Assembly: GCF_009827455.1 (NCBI RefSeq)
Contig: NZ_WTYZ01000001.1
Coordinates: 1,125,001-1,189,000 of the forward strand
DNA: 64,000 bases
Reading direction: 5' to 3'
Origin: Pontixanthobacter aestiaquae
Lineage (GTDB): Bacteria; Pseudomonadota; Alphaproteobacteria; Sphingomonadales; Sphingomonadaceae
In this document: one piece after another, positions 46,671 through 55,032 of the stretch
Layout of the letters: every line of letters starts with the position of its first letter
Numbering within the stretch: the stretch's first letter is position 1
Made by a program: the position numbers and the translations under genes
The notes under the pieces: model-generated
The model's input: the letters and a program-made list of their open reading frames with translations, nothing else
Database searches by the model: none
What the model was told of the DNA's origin: nothing

Positions 46671-46768
46671 ATCTCCCCACCGGCTTGCGGGAGAGGGCGG
46701 GGGTGGGCATGATCTGCCGTGTGAGAAACCCACCCCTAACTCCTCCCGCAAACGGGAAGGGGAGAGAT
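46671..46768. repeat. Palindromic repeat element in front of glpK
   Basis: A 98-base element with imperfect terminal inverted repeats. The left end reads ATCTCCCCACCGGCTTGCGG, then GAGAGGGCGGGGGTGGG; the reverse complement of the right end reads ATCTCTCCCCTTCCCGTTTG, then CGGGAGGAGTTAGGGGTGGG. No coding sequence is inside. The right end (AAGGGGAGAGAT) places GGGGAG 10 bases before the glpK start and so provides its ribosome-binding site. It belongs to the same broad CTCCC-type class as 15667-15818, with different internal sequence. Confidence 0.8.
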
Positions 46769-46773
46769 ACAAC

Positions 46774-48243
46774 ATGACCAAGAAAATTCTCGTTCTGGAC
46801 GAAGGCACAACTTCTACCCGCGCGATGCTCTTTGCGCAGGATGGCAAGGCGCTGGGCAGCGCCCAGCAAGAGCTGACACAGCACTATCCCGCGCCGGGCC
46901 GCGTGGAGCATGATGCCACCGAAATCTGGCACCGGACACTCGCCTGCGCGCGCGAAATGGTTGAGGCAGCGGGCGGTGCAGAGCGGATCGCCTGCATCGG
47001 CATCACCAACCAGCGCGAGACGGTTGTCGCGTGGGACAAGAATAGCGGCGAACCGCTGGCCAAGGCGCTTGTTTGGCAAGATCGGCGCACCGCCGATTTC
47101 TGCGAAGAGCTGAAGGAGGCGGGCCACGAAGCGCAGGTGCAGAAGCAGACCGGATTGCTGCTCGATCCCTATTTTTCCGGCACCAAGATGCGTTGGCTGG
47201 TCCGGAACAAACCTGCGGTTGCGGCGGCGGCAAAGGCCGGCACACTGGCGCTCGGAACAATTGAAAGCTGGCTGGTCTATAAGCTGACCGGGGGCGCACG
47301 TATCAGCGACGCCAGCAATGCGAGCCGGACCCTGCTGCTCCCATTGGGCAGTGCACAGTTCGACGATGACCTGTGCGAATTGTTTGAAGTGCCCAAAGCC
47401 GCGCTGGGCGAAGTAACCGACAATGCCGGTAATTTTGGTGTGACCCTACCCGAATTGTTCGGCGCGCCGATCCCGATAACCGGCTTGGTCGGTGACCAGC
47501 AATCGGCGACTATCGGTCAGGGTTGTCTCTCGCCCGGTGAGACCAAAGCGACTTACGGAACCGGCGCATTCATTCTGGCCAACAAGGGGCATGACATTCC
47601 GACATCGGACAACCGTTTGCTCGGTACTGTGCTCTACCAAGAGAATGGAAAACGGACCTACGCGTTGGAAGGATCGGTGTTTGTTGCAGGCAGTCTGGTG
47701 CAGTGGTTAAGAGATTCGCTGGGCTTGCTCGGCACCGCCTCAGAAACCGAAACGCTGGCGCGCTCTATCGACGATAGCGGCGGTGTCGTGATTGTTCCAG
47801 CCATGTCGGGCCTCGGTGCTCCGCACTGGCAGCCGGAAGCACGCGGCGTGATTGCTGGCCTTAGTTTTGCGACTGGCAGGGCGCAGATTGCGCGCGCTGC
47901 GTTGGAGGCGATGGCGCATCAGACATACGATCTGGCCAAGGCCTTTGCCGCCGATGGCGCAGAGTGGACGTCGCTCAAGATCGATGGCGGGATGAGCGCG
48001 AATGACTGGATGGCACAGGACATCGCTAACTTGCTCGATTTGCCTGTCGAGCGACCTGATTTCGTGGAAACGACAGCGCTCGGTGCGGCCATGCTTGCGG
48101 CCAAAGGCGCGGGGCTGGTGGCTTCATTGGATGAGGCGAGCAGCACTATGCGCGGCGCCATCGGCAATTTCACGCCGTCGATGGAATCCGGTGTCAGGCA
48201 AGCGAGGGTTGCGGCGTGGCAGAAAGCTCTTGCCGCCGCCTAA
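46774..48243 (+). CDS. glpK: Glycerol kinase
   Basis: A 489-residue FGGY-family kinase: LDEGTTSTRAMLF at the N-terminus, NQRETVVAWDKNSGEPLAKA and KALVWQDRRTADFC, GDQQSATIGQG, and KIDGGMSANDWMAQDIANLL near the C-terminus. It phosphorylates glycerol to glycerol-3-phosphate. No glpF, glpD or glpR is adjacent, and the following DUF1465 gene converges. The length matches GlpK (about 490-500 residues). Its Shine-Dalgarno lies inside a palindromic repeat. Confidence 0.93.
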   Translation: MTKKILVLDEGTTSTRAMLFAQDGKALGSAQQELTQHYPAPGRVEHDATEIWHRTLACAREMVEAAGGAERIACIGITNQRETVVAWDKNSGEPLAKALVWQDRRTADFCEELKEAGHEAQVQKQTGLLLDPYFSGTKMRWLVRNKPAVAAAAKAGTLALGTIESWLVYKLTGGARISDASNASRTLLLPLGSAQFDDDLCELFEVPKAALGEVTDNAGNFGVTLPELFGAPIPITGLVGDQQSATIGQGCLSPGETKATYGTGAFILANKGHDIPTSDNRLLGTVLYQENGKRTYALEGSVFVAGSLVQWLRDSLGLLGTASETETLARSIDDSGGVVIVPAMSGLGAPHWQPEARGVIAGLSFATGRAQIARAALEAMAHQTYDLAKAFAADGAEWTSLKIDGGMSANDWMAQDIANLLDLPVERPDFVETTALGAAMLAAKGAGLVASLDEASSTMRGAIGNFTPSMESGVRQARVAAWQKALAAA

Positions 48244-48252
48244 ATACACAAA

Positions 48253-48714
48253 TTACGCGCGGTGGACGGCATGGCCCAAGCGTTCCTGCAAGCGCAGGAT
48301 GGCGGCGGGGCGCATTTCAAACCGGTCACGCCATGCGGCATCAAGCCGGGTGATCCGTGCGTGCAAATTTTCACTCTCGAGGATCAATTCGCGCGTGCTA
48401 TATTCCAGCAATACCAGATTTTCACGCTCTGCCGGGCGGTCCGGCGGCAGCTTTGAATGGCGGCGCAATTGAAACTCGGTCAGCTCGCCGGAGAAATAAG
48501 CCCGGTGGTTGAGCAGCCATGCGAGCACATGCATCACGCGGGTCGTAGTACGAAGCCCTTCGACCGATAGCGCCAGCCGCAAAGTATCCGCATTTTGCCC
48601 CGTCTCCCGGATCGGATGGAGGTCAAACACCTGGCGCACTTCATCGGCGAGAAGCAAAGCCTCGCTATATAGAGCCTCTACAATAGGCTGATTGATATCG
48701 GTCGGTTTCCCCAT
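48253..48714 (-). CDS. DUF1465 family protein
   Basis: A 153-residue soluble helical protein matching alphaproteobacterial DUF1465, with PIVEALYSEALLLADEVRQV near the N-terminus, RLALSVEGLRTTTRVMHVLA, and a charged, possibly coiled-coil centre (FQLRRHSKLPP to SRRELI-like ESTRELILESENLHARI region). The family is limited to alphaproteobacteria and its function is not settled. It ends 9 bases from the converging glpK. Confidence 0.85.
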   Translation of the reverse strand: MGKPTDINQPIVEALYSEALLLADEVRQVFDLHPIRETGQNADTLRLALSVEGLRTTTRVMHVLAWLLNHRAYFSGELTEFQLRRHSKLPPDRPAERENLVLLEYSTRELILESENLHARITRLDAAWRDRFEMRPAAILRLQERLGHAVHRA

Positions 48715-49050
48715 CCTGATACTGCGCTAGAACCGGATTCGCGCAGGTTCCAGCTTGGAAACCAAGATATCCCGAACCAATTCGGGACTGTGTCAAAACG
48801 GGACGTTTTGAGCGCTTGTTTGGCCTCAAGCGCCGGCGCTCACATCCGTTCGCTTAGGCTACCGCGCTAACCGCGCGTCGGGCAGTCGCCCTCTGGCTGC
48901 CGCGACCAAGAATTGGCGCGATACTGATGGCTTGGAATGGATCGGACCTGTAAGGGTCCGCAAGGCCGACTGGCCGCCCGAGCTTGTGCGAGGTAGCCAA
49001 GGAATGCGGATGCATTCCGCCCGGCGACTGAGGGGCTAAATAAAAAAATC
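48715..49050. other. Hairpin-rich 336-base intergenic region (contains repeat copy B)
   Basis: No reading frame is credible here. The region carries a series of inverted repeats: TCAAAACG-GGA-CGTTTTGA (48793-48811), GCGCTTG/CAAGCGC (48812-48833), GCGC-TAAC-CGCGC near 48864-48876, and GTCG-GGCAG/CTGCC-GCGAC with a single bulge (48877-48906). The structured repeat copy B follows at 48944-49036. It lies between the diverging starts of DUF1465 (left) and the end of DUF465 (right). I did not find SRP RNA, tmRNA or RNase P RNA signatures. Confidence 0.6.
48944..49036. repeat. Structured palindromic repeat, copy B
   Basis: The sequence matches copy A (2053-2144) in order and spacing: GGACCT-GTAA-GGGTCC (48944-48959), GGCC-GACT-GGCC (48964-48975), the block GCCCGAGCTTGTGCGAGG, then GGAATGC-GGAT-GCATTCC (49001... 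ends 49018). Stems 1 and 3 differ in sequence from copy A but keep pairing. The fourth hairpin of copy A is weak here. The repeat ends 15 bases from the DUF465 stop. Confidence 0.8.
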
Positions 49051-49254
49051 TCACGCAATAATATCTGGCAACAACGCGTCTTCGATCATCGCGATCTGGT
49101 CTTTCAAACCGAGCTTGCGCTTCTTCAGCCGCGCGATTTGCAATTGATCGGTCGAGCCGGTTTCGCGAAGCGCATCAATCGCCGCATCGAGATCCCGGTG
49201 GTCGGTCTTGAGCACAGCCAAACGCTTGCGCATCTCCTGTTCAGTCATCGACAT
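49051..49254 (-). CDS. DUF465 (YdcH-like) small helical protein
   Basis: A 67-residue, highly charged, all-helical protein with the DUF465 pattern ending in LQIARLKKRKLGLKDQIAMI. The two helices probably form a hairpin coiled coil. The start MSMTEQEM may also begin at the internal Met. A paralogue lies divergently at 49444. The function of the family is unknown. Confidence 0.8.
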   Translation of the reverse strand: MSMTEQEMRKRLAVLKTDHRDLDAAIDALRETGSTDQLQIARLKKRKLGLKDQIAMIEDALLPDIIA

Positions 49255-49443
49255 ACCGTTCTCCGCATTCTCGGCCCCTGCTTACGGCTTGTCGTGAACA
49301 AGGTCTTGTTTACCGCTTACGGGTTACACAGGACTTCGCAAGAGGCACATTTTGTGTTTCTATGCTCATCAGCGTTTCGTCCGCAGGGACGAGTCGCTCC
49401 CCTTCTGAGAAGAGGGGGCTGTCGTAACTGTAAGGAGAGACCA

Positions 49444-49599
49444 ATGGAATCGTCCCACGTTAGCGCGCTGCAAACCAAACATGCCGGACTCGACGCAAAA
49501 ATTCGCGAAGAAGAAAGCCGACCAGCACCTGACACTGCGACAATCCAGGCTCTCAAGAAAAAGAAACTGCGACTGAAAGAGGAAATGGCCGCCGGTTAG
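49444..49599 (+). CDS. DUF465 small helical protein, second copy
   Basis: A 51-residue protein (MESSHVSALQTKHAGLDAKI at the start, then ALKKKKLRLKEEMAAG) with the DUF465 pattern H-x-x-L-D-x-x-I and the lysine-rich second helix. ATG 49444 is set by AAGGAGAG 8 bases upstream; a longer upstream reading frame starting at 49138 has no such site. It is divergent from the other DUF465 gene with a 189-base gap. Confidence 0.8.
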   Translation: MESSHVSALQTKHAGLDAKIREEESRPAPDTATIQALKKKKLRLKEEMAAG

Positions 49600-49667
49600 C
49601 GGTATTTCGGCGCGGATCAAAACTGCTGCCCATTAACAATTACCACGCATTGGTGTAGCTTCACCGA

Positions 49668-51938
49668 ATGACAGCTGCTGCTTCCGCTCGCCAAATTCTG
49701 ACGCAACTGCACGAGATTATGGCCTCGCGCACGCACGCGCAGGGTAAGCTGGACCGCGTGGTCGATATTATCGCAGACAGCCTCAATAGCGAGGTCTGCT
49801 CGATCTATCTGCTGCGTGAACAGATGCTGGAATTGTTTGCCACGCATGGTCTCAACAAATCTGCTGTACACGTGACCCGTCTGGCGATGGGCGAGGGGCT
49901 GACCGGCACCATTGCCGACAATATCGAAACGCTCAACCTGGCGGAGGCAAAGGCGCATCCTGACTTTCAATACCGGCCCGAAACAGGCGAGGAAAAGTTC
50001 CACTCTTTCGCAGGCGTGCCGATTGTATATCGCGAGCGTGCGGTAGGTGTCCTGTGCGTTCAACATGTTGAACCGCGCCGCTATGAAGATGTCGAGATCG
50101 AAGCGTTACAGACCACTGCGATGGTTCTGTCCGAACTGATCTCGAACAATGATTTGGTCGATGAGGAGGAGGCGCGCGGTCTTGCGCCCGAACAAACCGG
50201 TCCGGTGACGATTACCGGCCTGCCATTGGTCAAAGGCTTGGGCAGCGGCGTCGCGGTCTATCACCAGCCCCGCGTGACTATCGATCAGGTCATGGCCGAC
50301 GATATCGAGGTCGAACGCCAGCGGGTCTACCGCGCGTTCCACAAAATGCGCGAACAGATCGACAGCATAACCAACAATGCTGAATTCGGTGCGGGCGGCG
50401 AGCATGAAGAAGTACTCAAGACTTACAAAATGTTCGCCTATGATGAGGGGTGGGGCCGGAGGATCAATGAAGCCATTGATTCAGGTCTGACCGCCGAAGC
50501 GGCAATCGAACGAGTGCAGCAGCACACCAGAATGCGGATGCGCGAGATCGACGATCCGCTGCTCGCTGACCGGATGCACGATTTGGAAGATTTGGCGAAC
50601 CGCCTGCTGCGGATCGTCTCGGGCCAGTTAGGTACCGCGGCAACACAGGGGCTGCGCAAGGATGCTATCCTGATCGCCAAAAATCTCGGGCCTGCAGAGC
50701 TGCTCGAATATGACCGGCGGCGGCTCAAAGGCGTGATCCTAGAAGAAGGCTCGCTGACTGCGCATGTCGTGATTGTCGCGCGCGCCATGGGGGTACCGGT
50801 GCTGGGCCGCGCAAACGGGCTGCGCGGGATCGTTCGTGAGGACGATGAGATCCTGCTGGATGCAGACGGCGGCACTGCATCCATTCGCCCCACGCAATCG
50901 GTTGCCGAAGCTTTCGATACCCGTTTCGCGAAAAGCAAGGAACGCCAGGCGGCATATGCCAAATTGCGAGATGTCGAACCTTTCACGCGCTGTGGGACAC
51001 GCATCCAGGTCATGATGAATGCCGGTCTGCGCGAAGATATTTCCAATCTCAATCTGGTCGGTGCTGACGGGATTGGTTTGTTCCGGACCGAATTCCAGTT
51101 TCTTGTGTCGGCGACCTTGCCCCAGCGCGAGAAACAATTGCGGCTCTATCGCGACGTGATGGATGCCGCTGGCGACAGGCCGGTGATTTTCCGCACCGTC
51201 GATATTGGCGGCGACAAGGCGGTTCCGTATCTCAATTCCGAGAATACCGAGGATGAGGAAAATCCGGCGATGGGTTGGCGCGCCTTGCGGCTGGCCTTGG
51301 AGCGCGGCGGACTGTTAAAAGCGCAGGCCCGGGCACTGCTCGAAGCGGCATCGGGCCGGACCCTGTATGTGATGTTCCCGATGATTTCCGAGCCGTGGGA
51401 ATTCGATGCGGCCAAGGCGGTGTTTGAAGAACAGCTCGCTTATCTGAAAAAGCAGCGCAAAACGCTGCCGGAGGCGATCCATTACGGCGCCATGCTGGAA
51501 GTGCCCGCGCTCGCTGAAGTGCTAGATCTGTTGATTCCGAAACTGTCGTTCCTTTCGGTCGGTACAAATGATCTCACTCAGTTCCTGTTCGCGGCTGACC
51601 GTGCGAACCCAAAGCTGGCGGAGCGTTACGACTGGCTTTCTCCCGCGATCCTGCGCTTCATGCGGCGTATTGCGCAAGCGACAGTCGGTCAGCAAGTCGA
51701 TCTGGGCGTCTGCGGCGAAATGGGCGGACGACAGCTGGAAGCGCTCGCCTTGATGGGGCTGGGATTCCGGCGATTGTCAATCACGCCTGTTTCTGTTGGC
51801 CCGATAAAGGAACTGGTCCGCCAGATCGATCTGGCGGAAATCACCGAAGCGATGAATGGCTGGCTTACCAATCCGCCGGAAAATATGCGTGATACTTTGC
51901 AGCAATGGGCGCTGGATCGCGGTATCAATATCGATTGA
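49668..51938 (+). CDS. ptsP: Phosphoenolpyruvate-protein phosphotransferase PtsP (EI-Ntr)
   Basis: A 756-residue nitrogen-related Enzyme I. A GAF domain (about residues 20-155, with VCSIYLLREQMLELFATHGL) precedes the EI parts: the N-terminal HPr-binding domain, the phosphohistidine swivel domain (GSLTAHVVIVARAMGVP, His about 366) and the PEP-binding barrel (ADGIGLFRTEFQFL, VDIGGDKAVPYL, SVGTNDLTQFLFAADR and VCGEMGG with catalytic Cys). It starts the PTS-Ntr phosphorelay that senses nitrogen and carbon state; ptsN/ptsO are not in the window. It is followed by a 124-base gap with an EcfG-like promoter before rodZ. Confidence 0.95.
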   Translation: MTAAASARQILTQLHEIMASRTHAQGKLDRVVDIIADSLNSEVCSIYLLREQMLELFATHGLNKSAVHVTRLAMGEGLTGTIADNIETLNLAEAKAHPDFQYRPETGEEKFHSFAGVPIVYRERAVGVLCVQHVEPRRYEDVEIEALQTTAMVLSELISNNDLVDEEEARGLAPEQTGPVTITGLPLVKGLGSGVAVYHQPRVTIDQVMADDIEVERQRVYRAFHKMREQIDSITNNAEFGAGGEHEEVLKTYKMFAYDEGWGRRINEAIDSGLTAEAAIERVQQHTRMRMREIDDPLLADRMHDLEDLANRLLRIVSGQLGTAATQGLRKDAILIAKNLGPAELLEYDRRRLKGVILEEGSLTAHVVIVARAMGVPVLGRANGLRGIVREDDEILLDADGGTASIRPTQSVAEAFDTRFAKSKERQAAYAKLRDVEPFTRCGTRIQVMMNAGLREDISNLNLVGADGIGLFRTEFQFLVSATLPQREKQLRLYRDVMDAAGDRPVIFRTVDIGGDKAVPYLNSENTEDEENPAMGWRALRLALERGGLLKAQARALLEAASGRTLYVMFPMISEPWEFDAAKAVFEEQLAYLKKQRKTLPEAIHYGAMLEVPALAEVLDLLIPKLSFLSVGTNDLTQFLFAADRANPKLAERYDWLSPAILRFMRRIAQATVGQQVDLGVCGEMGGRQLEALALMGLGFRRLSITPVSVGPIKELVRQIDLAEITEAMNGWLTNPPENMRDTLQQWALDRGINID

Positions 51939-51966
51939 CTTCACCGCGTAACGTGACCGGTTCATC

Positions 51967-51991
51967 GGAACCGAAAGTGTGACCTCACGTT
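51967..51991 (+). promoter_or_regulatory. EcfG-type (general stress sigma) promoter upstream of the rodZ-like gene
   Basis: GGAAC (51967-51971) and CGTT (51988-51991) are separated by exactly 16 bases, matching the alphaproteobacterial EcfG consensus GGAAC-N16/17-CGTT. It lies 71 bases before the rodZ-like ATG in the only sizeable gap after ptsP. GGAAC also forms the right arm of a CGGTTC-ATCG-GAACCG hairpin (51958-51973). Use as a promoter is inferred from the match; no second clear match was seen in the window. Confidence 0.55.
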
Positions 51992-52062
51992 CAATGCTTG
52001 ACAGCATCAGGATAGGCTACTCTTCTACGTCAAAATATAAAACCGGGCGCAAGGGATTTTCT

Positions 52063-52914
52063 ATGAATGAAGAGGGCAATCAGCTGGAAGGTGAACTTCC
52101 GTTAGAGGGCGCTGGCCAGCGTCTGGCGCGCGCACGCGCTGATGCTGATAAAACTGTCGAGCAAATCGCATCCGAGACCCGAATTCCTATCCGCCATCTC
52201 GAGACTTTGGAGAGCGGCGACTTCGCTGCACTTCCGGCTAAAACATACGCGATCGGATTTGCTCGAACCTATGCCCGCGTGGTCGGCCTGGACGAGCACG
52301 AGATCGCGCAACAAGTACGCGACGAACTGGACAATGGCGAAGGTGGCGAAGCGCATCGCGGCGCTACCTTTGAACCGGGCGATCCGGCACGGCTTCCCTC
52401 GCGCGGGCTGGCGTGGTTTAGCGCGTTTGCTGTCCTCATATTGATCGCCGGATCACTCGCCTATTTCCGTGACTATTTCATGCCCGGATCGGGACCGGGA
52501 CCGCTGGTATCCGAAGAAGAGGTTGCCGCTGCACAGACCAGTGGCGAAGATACAGTAAATACTGACGGAGCAGCGGGCACCGATGCAGCACCATCTGGCC
52601 CTGTCGTCTTCACATCTTTGGAGAACGACGTTTGGGTCCGTTTCTACGACAGCTCCGGACAGCGTCTGATGGAAAAAATCATGACGCAGGGCGAAAGTTA
52701 CACCGTGCCCGCAGATGCAGTCGGCCCGCAAATACGTACCGGTCGACCGGAAGCGCTGGTGATCCGGATTGGCGGGAAGTCGATCGGCACGCTGTCCAAT
52801 CGCAGTGAAACCGTTGGCGATCTTCCGGTTACGGCAGAGGCGTTGGTCGCGCGTGTCAACGATCTGGAAGCGCAGGCAACGGCGAACTCGCCCGACGAAC
52901 AAACAACAGGTTAG
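52063..52914 (+). CDS. RodZ-like protein (HTH_25, membrane segment, DUF4115)
   Basis: A 283-residue protein with an N-terminal Xre-type HTH_25 domain (QRLARARADADKTVEQIASE, then ESGDFAALPAKTYAIGFART), a membrane segment (about 112-133, FSAFAVLILIAGSLAYFRDYF) and a C-terminal periplasmic DUF4115 domain (VVFTSLENDVWVRFYDSSGQ, GESYTVPADAVGPQIRTGRP). In E. coli RodZ links the MreB cytoskeleton to cell shape; alphaproteobacterial homologues share this layout. ATG 52063 is used because AAGGGA lies 6 bases upstream. An EcfG-like promoter lies upstream. It is followed by cpoB. Confidence 0.85.
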   Translation: MNEEGNQLEGELPLEGAGQRLARARADADKTVEQIASETRIPIRHLETLESGDFAALPAKTYAIGFARTYARVVGLDEHEIAQQVRDELDNGEGGEAHRGATFEPGDPARLPSRGLAWFSAFAVLILIAGSLAYFRDYFMPGSGPGPLVSEEEVAAAQTSGEDTVNTDGAAGTDAAPSGPVVFTSLENDVWVRFYDSSGQRLMEKIMTQGESYTVPADAVGPQIRTGRPEALVIRIGGKSIGTLSNRSETVGDLPVTAEALVARVNDLEAQATANSPDEQTTG

Positions 52915-53084
52915 TCACTCCACAGCACACGCCTGTGGCATATACGCCAACATCTCCACCGATTTGACCCGAATGCCCCTCGACAAGGAGTCAGTGGTTC
53001 GGCAAGATTCGCACGGGTGTTCAGCTTGGGTTTGGCACTGCATCGTCATACCCGATTTGAAAATTGACAGGAGCGTTGAGGAAC

Positions 53085-53990
53085 ATGTTTAGTCGAACGA
53101 GCCGCGTATTGGTCGCTGGTCTTGCATTGGTCGCCGTGACCGGAACCTCCATGCCGGCGTTGGCGCAAAGCGACAACGAGCCTAGAATTCGCAAGCTGGA
53201 ATCGGAAGTCCGCGCGCTGCAGCGCAAAGTGTTCCCCGGCGGTGACGGTCGCTATTTCGAGCCGGAGATTACCGGCACGCCGAGCGGCAATACAATCACC
53301 ACACCTTCGACCACGGCCGTCACCGATATTCTGATCCGGCTTGACGCGCTTGAAGCGCAGATTGCTGCGCTGACGGCGCAGACCGAAGAAAACACCAATG
53401 CGATCATGCAATTGACTACCCGCATTGTCGCGCTCGAAACAACTCCGACGAGTGCCGTAGCTGCGGAAACCACTGGTCCGGTTTCGGTTCTGCCGGATAC
53501 AGCTGAAGCCGCACCAGCGCGTGCTACAGTACCGGCAGCTCGCGGACCATCGGACGGACGCCTGGCCGCGGTCCAGCAAATTGCCAAGCCGCAAACCGAT
53601 GATGCTGCGGATGATGAATATTCCTACGGATACCGTCTGTGGAATGCCGGCTTCTACCCGGAAGCGCAGCAGCAGCTGACACTGTTCGTCGAACAATATC
53701 CGGACCACTGGCGCACGACCTATGGCCGCAATTTGCTTGGCCGTGCCTATCTGGATGATGGCAAGCCTGATGATGCAGCACCTTGGTTCCTCAAAAATTA
53801 CCAAGCTGGCAAAAGCGATGCGCGAGCGCCCGATAGTTTGCTGTTCCTTGCCGAAACGATGATCGCAATGGACGATACCAATCGTGCCTGTATCGCTTTG
53901 GCTGAATTCAGCGATAGCTATCCTGCACTCGCTTCGGGCCGTTTGAGCAGTCAATATCAGCGCAATCTGGGCAAGGTTGAGTGCAATTGA
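53085..53990 (+). CDS. cpoB: Tol-Pal-associated periplasmic protein CpoB (YbgF)
   Basis: A 301-residue periplasmic protein: signal peptide (SRTSRVLVAGLALVAVTGTS, cleavage near PALA-QSD), an N-terminal trimerising coiled coil with IRKLESEVRALQRKV, a low-complexity linker, and C-terminal TPR repeats (EYSYGYRLWNAGFYPEAQQQ, HWRTTYGRNLLGRAYLDDGK). CpoB links Tol-Pal and peptidoglycan synthesis. ATG 53085 is preferred over 53064 because it starts directly after TTGAGGAAC and yields a proper signal peptide. tilS starts inside its 3' end. The rest of tol-pal is not in the window. Confidence 0.9.
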   Translation: MFSRTSRVLVAGLALVAVTGTSMPALAQSDNEPRIRKLESEVRALQRKVFPGGDGRYFEPEITGTPSGNTITTPSTTAVTDILIRLDALEAQIAALTAQTEENTNAIMQLTTRIVALETTPTSAVAAETTGPVSVLPDTAEAAPARATVPAARGPSDGRLAAVQQIAKPQTDDAADDEYSYGYRLWNAGFYPEAQQQLTLFVEQYPDHWRTTYGRNLLGRAYLDDGKPDDAAPWFLKNYQAGKSDARAPDSLLFLAETMIAMDDTNRACIALAEFSDSYPALASGRLSSQYQRNLGKVECN

Positions 53991-55032
53991 TATCCCTGCA
54001 GAAACTGGCGCGATTGACCCGCAGTTAGTCGAGCGGTTTCGCGCTGATTTAATTGCTGCTTGGGGCAGTGAGTCGGTCCATTCCGATCTGTGCAAAATTG
54101 GTATTGCGGTATCGGGCGGGCCAGACAGCGTTGCATTATTGCTGCTCGCTCATAATTTGATCCCGGGACGTGTCGAAGCGGCGACGATTGATCACCAGCT
54201 GCGCGAAGAAAGCGCTGCAGAAGCCAAATATGTCGCGCAACTTTGCGCGAGACTGTCGATTCCACACGAAACTATTGCAGTGGAAGTAGGGGCAGGAAAC
54301 GTTCAGGCTAAGGCTCGCGAAGCGCGTTATGCCGCGCTTTCAAACTGGACAGTCCGCCAAGGGTTGGCAGCGCTTGCGACGGCGCATCACGCGGATGATC
54401 AGGCGGAAACACTTTTGATGCGGCTGAACCGGGGAAGCGGACTTGCCGGTCTGGCGGGGGTCAGGGTGTCATCATGGGCATACTCCGAAGATCCGCCTGG
54501 CGAATTCGATATAGTGCGTCCGCTGCTTGGCTGGCGCAAATCCGAGTTGAATCATTTACTAGATGATGTCGGAATTATCCCGGTCTGCGACCCGTCAAAT
54601 AACGATGAGAATTTCGACAGGGTGCGCGTCCGAAAAGCACTCGCCGCGCAGGAATGGCTTGATTCAATCGCAATCGCCAAGAGTGCTCGCTTGCTTGGTG
54701 AAATGCTCAACGATGTGGAGCATGTGCTGGAAATGCGGCGGCAGAAGTGGATGCACGAGGTGGATGACGGCATTGTCTATATCTTCGGCGGCGGTGAAGC
54801 GTTCGAGATCGAAAATGTTCATTGGATTATCGAGCGTCTGGGTGACGGCGCGCCAAGAACGCAGATTGCGACGATGATCGACCGCCTGCGCAGCAAGCAA
54901 AACGCCTCTTTAGCTGGCGTATTGGCGCGCCCGATAATGTTCGAAACCGAACCGGACATGAGCTGGGCTGCTTGGAAGTTCGAACCCGAACCACCGCGCA
55001 AAACGGGCCAGTCAGCCAATCAGCTCAAATAA
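53977..55032 (+). CDS. tilS: tRNA(Ile)-lysidine synthase TilS
   Basis: A 351-residue PP-loop ATPase that turns the wobble C of tRNA-Ile(CAT) into lysidine. The P-loop is IAVSGGPDSVALLLL (about residues 44-58), and the family block ATAHHADDQAETLLMRLNRG follows. A conserved C-terminal region (VPVCDPSNNDENFDRVRVRK) is present, while the long C-terminal TilS domain of E. coli is largely absent, as in many alphaproteobacteria. The start is a TTG (53977) overlapping cpoB by 14 bases; no ATG is available before the P-loop. The L,D-transpeptidase gene converges with an 8-base overlap. Confidence 0.9.
   Translation: MSAIDIPAETGAIDPQLVERFRADLIAAWGSESVHSDLCKIGIAVSGGPDSVALLLLAHNLIPGRVEAATIDHQLREESAAEAKYVAQLCARLSIPHETIAVEVGAGNVQAKAREARYAALSNWTVRQGLAALATAHHADDQAETLLMRLNRGSGLAGLAGVRVSSWAYSEDPPGEFDIVRPLLGWRKSELNHLLDDVGIIPVCDPSNNDENFDRVRVRKALAAQEWLDSIAIAKSARLLGEMLNDVEHVLEMRRQKWMHEVDDGIVYIFGGGEAFEIENVHWIIERLGDGAPRTQIATMIDRLRSKQNASLAGVLARPIMFETEPDMSWAAWKFEPEPPRKTGQSANQLK

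Noticed and set aside
48715..49050. SRP RNA, tmRNA or RNase P RNA
   Set aside because: The diagnostic sequences of these RNAs (such as GGAAGCAGCC-type SRP loop or the tmRNA tRNA-like ends) are absent.
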